A DNA stretch of 7,248 bases, taken from NCBI GenBank assembly GCA_903918325.1, contig CAIXDY010000043.1, positions 1 to 7,248 on the forward strand, given 5' to 3'. This DNA is from an uncultured Actinomycetes bacterium. Lineage in GTDB: Bacteria; Actinomycetota; Actinomycetes; Nanopelagicales; Nanopelagicaceae. This document shows, piece after piece, positions 1 to 4,863 of this stretch. Position numbers and translations under genes: made by a program. The first letter of the stretch is position 1. Every line of letters begins with the position of its first letter. Below the pieces are notes generated by a model, which was not told where the DNA came from, made no database searches, and saw only the letters and a list, made by a program, of their open reading frames with translations.

Positions 1-443
1 GAACCAATTAAATTCTTCCCATAGTCACTGTTGATACCGGTCTTGCCGCCAATAGATGCATCAACCATTCCGGCAAGTGTTGTTGGAACTGAAATCCAAT
101 CAATTCCACGCAACCACGTCGCTGCAGCAAAACCTGCTAAATCGGTGATGGTTCCACCGCCTATTCCAATAATGAGATCAGAGCGTGTGAAACCTGCAGC
201 TCCTAACCAATCCCATAAGGACTGCAAAACTTTGGGTGATTTTGCACTTTCTCCGTCGGCGACTTCAAAAAAATGTACATCTGAATCAACTGATTCCAGC
301 CCTTTAAACCGATCACGCATTGCAACTGAGTGCACAATGGCCACGCGAGTACGTGCTGCTAGCGAAGGAGTTAATTGATTAAGCCAATTGCAATCCACTG
401 TTACGTTGTAAGTACGCTCCGCGCTGACCTTTATCGTTTTCAC
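1..443 (-). CDS. aroB: 3-dehydroquinate synthase, 3' end beyond the window
   Basis: AroB converts DAHP to 3-dehydroquinate, the second step of the shikimate pathway, in the cytoplasm, using NAD and a divalent metal. My translation from the GTG at 443-441 gives 147 residues before the window ends, about 40 % of the usual length of roughly 360; the metal-binding C-terminal domain is not visible. Visible family motifs are DGESAKSP at residues 63-70 (NAD-binding region), IGGGTITDLAGF at 94-105, RG at 112-113, VPTT at 119-122, DASIGGKTGIN at 128-138 and GKNLIG at 142-147. The start is set by a GTGA overlap with the aroK stop codon (440-443), which suggests translational coupling, and by an AGGA 9 bases upstream. 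Nothing in the visible part is broken. Identification is firm; the exact start is likely but GTG-dependent. Confidence 0.95.
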   Translation of the reverse strand, partial: MKTIKVSAERTYNVTVDCNWLNQLTPSLAARTRVAIVHSVAMRDRFKGLESVDSDVHFFEVADGESAKSPKVLQSLWDWLGAAGFTRSDLIIGIGGGTITDLAGFAAATWLRGIDWISVPTTLAGMVDASIGGKTGINSDYGKNLIG

Positions 444-943
444 GTAAGCAAATCCTGAATTTTATCGACGATCTGTTGGACACTCATGTCATCAACTTTA
501 ATAGTGTGCCCCGCAATAGATTCATAGATAGGTCTACGTGTCTCGGCTAGAGCTTGCCATTGTGCGCGAGGGTTAGAAAGTAACAACGGTCTGTCGCGAT
601 TGAAACCAACGCGGGGCGCAGCTACTGACAGCGATACATCTAAGAAAATCACCCGATCGATTTCAGATTTTAGAATTGCCTGGGCTTGAGAAGATATCGG
701 CGCTCCGCCGCCTAGAGCTAGCACGGCATCGTTGTGCTGTAATGATTCTTGTAGGGCTTTAAACTCCAGTTCGCGAAAGAAATCTTCGCCTTTATCTACA
801 AAAATATCGGAAATCGCGGCGCCATAACTTTTCTCGACAACGGCATCAGTATCAATGAAGGAACACCCACGTGCATGAGCCAATGCTTTACCTACCGTTG
901 ACTTTCCGGCACCAGGAGGACCGACAAGAATTACTGTTGCCAT
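440..943 (-). CDS. aroK: Shikimate kinase
   Basis: AroK phosphorylates shikimate at its 3-hydroxyl with ATP, the fifth step of the pathway, in the cytoplasm. The protein has 167 residues, close to the usual 165-180. It shows the Walker A loop GPPGAGKST at 8-16, IDTD at 30-33 (D31 and D33 for Mg and shikimate), the shikimate-binding Arg in FRELE at 56-60 (R57), the triple glycine GGG at 78-80, the lid with RDRPLL at 116-121, and a second substrate Arg in ETRRPIY at 134-140. All expected catalytic residues are present. The ATG lies 4 bases after the aroC stop and no Shine-Dalgarno sequence precedes it, so translation probably depends on ribosomes leaving aroC. It shares GTGA with the aroB start. 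It could be called aroL by homology, but the aroC-aroK-aroB context favours aroK. Confidence 0.97.
   Translation of the reverse strand: MATVILVGPPGAGKSTVGKALAHARGCSFIDTDAVVEKSYGAAISDIFVDKGEDFFRELEFKALQESLQHNDAVLALGGGAPISSQAQAILKSEIDRVIFLDVSLSVAAPRVGFNRDRPLLLSNPRAQWQALAETRRPIYESIAGHTIKVDDMSVQQIVDKIQDLLT
453..456 (-). promoter_or_regulatory. Possible Shine-Dalgarno site of aroB
   Basis: AGGA on the coding strand, 9 bases before the GTG at 443-441 and inside the 3' end of aroK. It is short, but the spacing is acceptable and it supports the GTG as the aroB start. Confidence 0.5.
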
Positions 944-947
944 GTGC

Positions 948-2129
948 TTATTTGAAGTTCAAATTTTGCATGTAACTTTGAAAATTGCGACGAGTCTCAG
1001 TAATTGAATCGCCGCCAAATTTCTCAAGGACCGCTTGCGCCAAAACTAAGGACACCATCGCTTCAGCTACTACTCCGGCTGCAGGTACGGCACAAACATC
1101 AGAGCGCTGGTTGATTGCTTTTGCGGCTTCACCCGTTGCAACATCAATAGTGTCTAAAGCTTTAGGAACAGTAGAAATCGGTTTCATGGCTGCGCGTACC
1201 CGCAAAATTTCACCGTTAGACATTCCACCCTCGGTACCACCAGCGCGATCTGTGCGACGCACGATTTTACCCTTGGAGTCTTTTTCGATTTCATCGTGTG
1301 CTACCGAGCCCCGTCGTGTAGCTGTTTCGAACCCATCGCCAACTTCAACACCTTTAATTGCTTGAATTCCCATCAACGCACCAGCAAGTTGGGCATCTAA
1401 GCGACGATCCCAATGAACATGTGAACCTAAACCAGGTGGCATATTGAAAGCTAACACCTCGACTACACCGCCTAAGGTATCTCCATCGGTGTGTGCTTTT
1501 TCGATCTCAGAGATCATTAACTTACTAGTAGCTTCATCTGCACAACGAACAGCATCTTCATCGATGCGCTTCATATCATCTTGAGTGGGTAGCATCGTTC
1601 CATTTGGAACTCTGACCGCACCGATAGATAAAACATGCGACAAGATTTTGATACCAACACTTTGTTCGAGAAAATTTCGCGCCACTGCACCTAGAGCAAC
1701 CCGCGCGGCGGTCTCTCGAGCACTTGCGCGTTCTAAAATAGGTCGCGCGTCATCAAGGTCATATTTTTGCATTCCAACTAAATCTGCATGGCCCGGTCGC
1801 GGTCTAGTTAATGGCGCATTTCTGGCTAAATTTTCAATTTCATCTTTCGGGACGGGATCTGCCGACATTACTTTTTCCCATTTCGGCCATTCAGAGTTAC
1901 CGACTTGAATCGCGATCGGTCCGCCTTGGGTCAGACCTAAACGCACTCCCCCAAGAATTGTTACTTTGTCCGCTTCGAAATTTTGGCGTGCCCCGCGTCC
2001 ATAACCAAGGCGGCGGCGCTGCAAGTGATAATCAATATCTGCTGTGGTGATTTCCACCGATGCAGGGATTCCTTCGAGGATGGCACTCAATGCCTGTCCA
2101 TGTGACTCACCAGCTGTTAACCAACGCAT
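948..2129 (-). CDS. aroC: Chorismate synthase
   Basis: AroC removes phosphate from EPSP to form chorismate, the last step of the shikimate pathway, and needs reduced FMN. With the ATG at 2129-2127 the protein has 393 residues, normal for the family. Signature blocks are GESHG at 7-11 (catalytic His10), GRGARQNFEAD around 44-54, RPGHADLVGMQKY at 111-123, ERASARETAARVALG at 133-147, GSHVHWDRRLDAQLAG at 235-250, RAGGTEGGMSNGE at 295-307 and QRSDVCAVPAAGVVAEA at 341-357 (catalytic Asp344). An ATG 57 bases further upstream is in frame, but it would add 19 residues unlike the family and run into the preceding peptidase gene. Since the family begins with M(L)RWLTAGESHG, I chose the inner ATG. It follows the peptidase stop by 19 bases without a clear Shine-Dalgarno sequence. 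In some actinobacteria the gene is named aroF. Confidence 0.97.
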   Translation of the reverse strand: MRWLTAGESHGQALSAILEGIPASVEITTADIDYHLQRRRLGYGRGARQNFEADKVTILGGVRLGLTQGGPIAIQVGNSEWPKWEKVMSADPVPKDEIENLARNAPLTRPRPGHADLVGMQKYDLDDARPILERASARETAARVALGAVARNFLEQSVGIKILSHVLSIGAVRVPNGTMLPTQDDMKRIDEDAVRCADEATSKLMISEIEKAHTDGDTLGGVVEVLAFNMPPGLGSHVHWDRRLDAQLAGALMGIQAIKGVEVGDGFETATRRGSVAHDEIEKDSKGKIVRRTDRAGGTEGGMSNGEILRVRAAMKPISTVPKALDTIDVATGEAAKAINQRSDVCAVPAAGVVAEAMVSLVLAQAVLEKFGGDSITETRRNFQSYMQNLNFK

Positions 2130-2148
2130 GGACGTATTGTTGCAGAAT

Positions 2149-2550
2149 TCAGTGGGTTCCCGTCGCCAAATAAAGGCCCAAACCAATAAATATGGCCGGT
2201 GCCATCGCTATCGAGTTAGGAAATCGGCGAGTTACTAGCGATTGCAGGCCAATTTGCATCAAAGCCGCACAAAAAATGAGAGTGAAAAATAGAAACATAT
2301 CTAGTAATGAATTCATCTGTAGACCAAAGAAAATTAATGCCAATAACTTGGTATCCCCCATTCCTAATCCTGCTAACGAGAATATGAGGAGAATGAGAAG
2401 AAAAAAAAGCGTGAGGATTATGGATGGGGCGCCGTAAAAAATGCAACGCATGAAGACGAAATAACCCAACGTTAGTAAGTAAATATTTGGAATCTTTCTA
2501 TACGTCAGATCCGCTAAACAGATTGGAAGCGCCAAAAGAAAGAGGAACAC
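2149..2550 (-). CDS. Small A24-family prepilin peptidase
   Basis: This is a 133-residue integral membrane aspartic peptidase of the type IV prepilin peptidase family (A24; PilD C-terminal domain/TadV/CpaA-like), expected to cleave leader peptides of type IV or Flp-type prepilins at the inner face of the membrane. The two catalytic aspartates are visible: D14 in ADLTYRKIPN and D66 in GMGDTKLL, the GxGD motif. About six hydrophobic segments lie near 1-13, 23-38, 42-63, 69-77, 82-102 and 114-129. There is no N-terminal methyltransferase domain. Length and position match the single-domain actinobacterial type (compare M. tuberculosis Rv2551c between aroE and the mltG-side genes). The start is a GTG; an in-frame TAG four codons upstream rules out a longer ATG start. 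No Shine-Dalgarno sequence is seen. The region counts about 40 % G+C (2161-2520), lower than its neighbours, partly because of Phe, Leu and Ile codons. No pilin gene is in the window, so the substrate is unknown. Confidence 0.85.
   Translation of the reverse strand: MFLFLLALPICLADLTYRKIPNIYLLTLGYFVFMRCIFYGAPSIILTLFFLLILLIFSLAGLGMGDTKLLALIFFGLQMNSLLDMFLFFTLIFCAALMQIGLQSLVTRRFPNSIAMAPAIFIGLGLYLATGTH
2401..2408 (-). repeat. T8 homopolymer inside the prepilin peptidase gene
   Basis: Eight A in a row on the plus strand read as CTT TTT TTT CTT in the coding strand, within the third hydrophobic segment of the peptidase (LTLFFLL). It lies before the codon for the second catalytic aspartate, so a slip of one base would remove that residue. 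The frame is intact as given. Confidence 0.9.
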
Positions 2551-2579
2551 GCAAGAAATCTAGACGCGAATTACGAACT

Positions 2580-2600
2580 AAAAAAAGCCCTGTGGACTAT
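2580..2600 (-). terminator. Weak terminator-like hairpin after aroE
   Basis: On the coding strand the sequence AGTCC-ACA-GGGCT can fold into a stem of five pairs (one U-G wobble) with a three-base loop, followed directly by a run of seven T whose first base also closes the stem. It spans the aroE stop codon. The stem is short and the loop tight, so it may act only as a partial terminator or attenuator, or be chance; it is the only such structure I found at a gene junction in the window. Confidence 0.25.
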
Positions 2601-3406
2601 CCGAGTGCGCTCAGACCGCTCTTTCGTAGCAGGCTATACATCGATGTTGTGTCAAAAGTAACTCCGGAGAAAATCTCGATCTGCGCAATACCTTGATGAA
2701 TGAGTAAATCTAAACCATCTATAACTAGACCACCACGCGCAGCCCACTCCTTCGCCGCAAACGTTGGCCATGGTTTGTAGAGCGCTTCGAAGAATGGGGC
2801 TTTGGTTACGGTCGGAAAAGTAGCGCTCAAATGATCCGTCACGCCTTGAGGGGTTGTACTGATTATCAAATCTGCATCATGCAAAATCTGCGCATTGTCC
2901 CAATCCACAAAATTCAAATCTGAGGCAATAACTGAATTCGACATATCGGGAATACGTGAGGTTGAGCGGCTCACTACCGTTATTTCTTTAGCTAAACCAT
3001 CACATGCTGCGGCGGCAGCTCGCGCAGTTGCACCCGCGCCAAGAATGACGACGTGACCTTCCACGTCTACGCCATGCATCGCCAAAGAGTTTGCAAAACC
3101 AATCACATCGGTACTTGTCGCCGACCAAAACCCGTCTGTGTGCACGAGAGTATTTGCGCTATTAATTCTTGACGCTAATTGCGAGACCGATGTGGCAACA
3201 TTAATCACTTCTTCTTTGAGGGGCATCGTTAAGGAAAATCCGGTCCATGAAGAATCTAAACCCGCAATAAATTCGCCAAGATTGCCCGATGTGCACTCGA
3301 TCGCCTCGTATGAAGCTGCAATTCCTAATTCCTTATAAGCCGTTGTATGCAGGAGTGGGCTTAATGAATGCGAAATGGGCGAGCCTAGGACTGCCGCTTT
3401 AATCAT
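2597..3406 (-). CDS. aroE: Shikimate dehydrogenase (NADP)
   Basis: AroE reduces 3-dehydroshikimate to shikimate with NADPH, the fourth step of the pathway, in the cytoplasm. The protein has 269 residues, normal for the family. The N-terminal substrate domain has SPISHSLSP at 9-17 (Ser14 and Ser16 bind shikimate), GFSLTMPLKEE at 56-66 with catalytic Lys64, NT at 85-86 and TDVIGF at 99-104 with catalytic Asp100. The Rossmann domain has LGAGATARA at 122-130 (NADP) and STTPQG at 183-188. Near the C-terminus DGLDLLIHQG at 230-239 carries the conserved Gln238. Where many bacteria have NVT before the lysine this protein has SLT; I recall a similar Ser form in actinobacteria, so it is not read as damage. 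The ATG overlaps the mltG stop as ATGA and is preceded by AGGAG at 7 bases, the clearest ribosome binding site in the window. Confidence 0.96.
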   Translation of the reverse strand: MIKAAVLGSPISHSLSPLLHTTAYKELGIAASYEAIECTSGNLGEFIAGLDSSWTGFSLTMPLKEEVINVATSVSQLASRINSANTLVHTDGFWSATSTDVIGFANSLAMHGVDVEGHVVILGAGATARAAAAACDGLAKEITVVSRSTSRIPDMSNSVIASDLNFVDWDNAQILHDADLIISTTPQGVTDHLSATFPTVTKAPFFEALYKPWPTFAAKEWAARGGLVIDGLDLLIHQGIAQIEIFSGVTFDTTSMYSLLRKSGLSALG

Positions 3407-4434
3407 TTAAAGGCTCCTGCCTTTCTATTTTTTTCATAGAGCGCCTTCCACATTAAGAACTCCTCACTCGATCGCGTGAAACGCGTATCACCAGGGGCAA
3501 CAGTAATGAAAAAGAGCCAATCCCCGTCGACTGGATGAAGTGCGGCATCGATGGCCGCAGCTCCTGGATTGCCAATCGGTGACGGTGGTAGCCCATAGTG
3601 CTTATAGGTATTAAATGGCGAATTTATGAGAGTTGAATCGGTGCTCAAGAAAATTTTACCGCGATCCTTTTTGATGTAATGCACCGTTGAGTCAAGTTGA
3701 AGGGGCATTGAAATTTCCAGGCGGTTACGGATAACACGCGATATTTTCGCAAAATCTTTTAGGTCACCTTCGGCTTGAATGAGCGATGCAATGATCAAAA
3801 GCTGTGCAGGCGTATATTTTCCGGAGGCTGCTAGAAGGGCTTGGCCCGACGAATCTTCACTGAATCGATTGATAATTGTCTGAACCGCCTGTAGCGCATT
3901 TACGTTCTTCGCAAAACTATATTGCGCCGGAAATAGTAAACCTTCTACTTTTTTGAAACCGTTCGGCAATTTTACTTGAGAAAATGCTTGTGCAACATCT
4001 GAAGAGCTATACCCATAAGCAATGAGATAACTTCGTACTTCACTTAGCCAAGCACCTTCGGAGATCTTGATCAAATGTGGAATCAACGCGGGATCTAGTA
4101 ACTGTGTCAGCGCTTGCTTGGCACAAATTCCTTGATTCAGTTGATGCGCACCCGGTGCAACTTGGGCCGACCGTGAATTAGAAACTGCTACACGAAAATA
4201 CGATAAAGCCGATTTAGTCACTCCATTGTTGTACAAAATATCGGCGACCGCTGAACCAGTAGCTCCATCTGGAATGTCGATGACTACAGAATTAAGTGAA
4301 CTCACATCGCTCACGCAATTGAAATTGGGCGCTGCAGAGATGTTGGAACGCAGCGCATGTATAGAAAATGTAAGCGAGCCAATCAACAGAAAAGCTATGC
4401 ACAGACGTGCCAGCGGACGTTCGAGAAACTTCAT
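3403..4434 (-). CDS. mltG: Endolytic murein transglycosylase MltG (YceG family)
   Basis: MltG cleaves nascent peptidoglycan glycan strands at the outer face of the cytoplasmic membrane and is thought to set glycan chain length. The protein has 343 residues. A short basic start is followed by one membrane anchor at about 10-28. An extracellular LysM-like region (about 48-114) precedes the YceG catalytic domain, with VEGLLFPAQYSF at 163-174, ASLIQAEGD at 216-224, RNRLEISMPLQLDSTV at 236-251, SPFNTY at 272-277 and GLPPSPIGNPG at 281-291. From memory of E. coli MltG, the catalytic Glu218 is the second Glu of its ASIIEKE motif; it aligns with Glu222 here, so the enzyme looks active. The first Glu is Gln220. 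Its ATG overlaps the ruvX stop by ATGA and its stop overlaps the aroE start the same way. A purine-rich AGAAAAGAA precedes the ATG but is not a strong ribosome binding site. Confidence 0.94.
   Translation of the reverse strand: MKFLERPLARLCIAFLLIGSLTFSIHALRSNISAAPNFNCVSDVSSLNSVVIDIPDGATGSAVADILYNNGVTKSALSYFRVAVSNSRSAQVAPGAHQLNQGICAKQALTQLLDPALIPHLIKISEGAWLSEVRSYLIAYGYSSSDVAQAFSQVKLPNGFKKVEGLLFPAQYSFAKNVNALQAVQTIINRFSEDSSGQALLAASGKYTPAQLLIIASLIQAEGDLKDFAKISRVIRNRLEISMPLQLDSTVHYIKKDRGKIFLSTDSTLINSPFNTYKHYGLPPSPIGNPGAAAIDAALHPVDGDWLFFITVAPGDTRFTRSSEEFLMWKALYEKNRKAGAFK
3414..3418 (-). promoter_or_regulatory. Shine-Dalgarno site of aroE
   Basis: AGGAG on the coding strand, 7 bases before the aroE ATG at 3406-3404 and inside the last codons of mltG. 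It supports the aroE start and shows that aroE can be initiated independently as well as by coupling to mltG. Confidence 0.8.
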
Positions 4435-4856
4435 GAACGTTTCTTTTCTAACTCAAGGGCGAACTCCAAAATTGCGACGGCCGCGGCTTGATCAATTCTT
4501 TGACGGGCATCTTTGTCTTTGACACCAGATTCGCGCATCGATTTAGTGGCGCTCACTGTGCTCAAACGTTCATCAATGAGTTCGACGGGACATGGCGTGA
4601 GCGACTTGATCAATTCGGCAAAATCGCGTGCCTTTACCGATGACTCACTGTCTCGTCCATCCATATGCGTAGGTTTGCCCACGTAGATACAGACCGGTTC
4701 GAACTCGGTGAAAATTGTGCTCAGTTCGTGTGCAAGTTTTTTATCAGTTGCCACTAAAGTTTTTAGCGGAGAGGCCAAAATCGCATCTGGATCAGAAACC
4801 GCTACACCGATTCGAACATCGCCATAATCGAAAGCGATTCGGCGACCTCTTTGCAT
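4431..4856 (-). CDS. ruvX: RuvX/YqgF-family putative Holliday junction resolvase
   Basis: RuvX (YqgF) is a small RNase H-fold nuclease linked to Holliday junction resolution and, in some bacteria, to 5' processing of 16S rRNA. With the ATG at 4856-4854 the protein has 141 residues, the usual size. It shows FDYGDVRIGVAVSD at 9-22 (catalytic Asp10), VGKP at 59-62 with DGRDS at 66-70, the acidic motif IDERLSTVSA at 94-103, and DQAAAVAILEFAL at 122-134 (Asp122, third metal ligand). An in-frame ATG at 4901-4899 would add 15 residues that overlap the alaS end and resemble nothing in the family, so I reject it. The chosen start lies 7 bases after the alaS stop, and the stop overlaps the mltG start as ATGA. 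The alaS-ruvX-mltG order is typical. The biochemical role in actinobacteria is inferred from the family. Confidence 0.92.
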   Translation of the reverse strand: MQRGRRIAFDYGDVRIGVAVSDPDAILASPLKTLVATDKKLAHELSTIFTEFEPVCIYVGKPTHMDGRDSESSVKARDFAELIKSLTPCPVELIDERLSTVSATKSMRESGVKDKDARQRIDQAAAVAILEFALELEKKRS

Positions 4857-4863
4857 AGAGGAA

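Noticed and set aside
31..378. 115-residue plus-strand reading frame opposite aroB
   Set aside because: It lies wholly opposite a well-conserved aroB frame, has low-complexity Ser/Pro/Lys-rich content and resembles no family I know.
985..1365. 126-residue plus-strand reading frame opposite aroC
   Set aside because: It is the antisense shadow of the conserved aroC signature regions; no ribosome binding site or recognisable domain.
2130..2186. Longer aroC start with 19 extra residues
   Set aside because: It overlaps the end of the peptidase gene, and the extension precedes the conserved MRWLTAGESHG start of the family.
2650..2655. TTGACA on the coding strand inside the 3' end of aroE, a perfect -35 hexamer
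   Set aside because: At 17 or 18 bases downstream there is only CTGCTA or TGCTAC, a poor -10 match, and TATAGC is only 11 bases away. I do not call a promoter for the peptidase-aroC-aroK-aroB part.
3759..3786. Possible loss of the MltG catalytic glutamate
   Set aside because: The motif keeps Glu222, which aligns with E. coli Glu218 as I recall it; only the neighbouring Glu is replaced by Gln.
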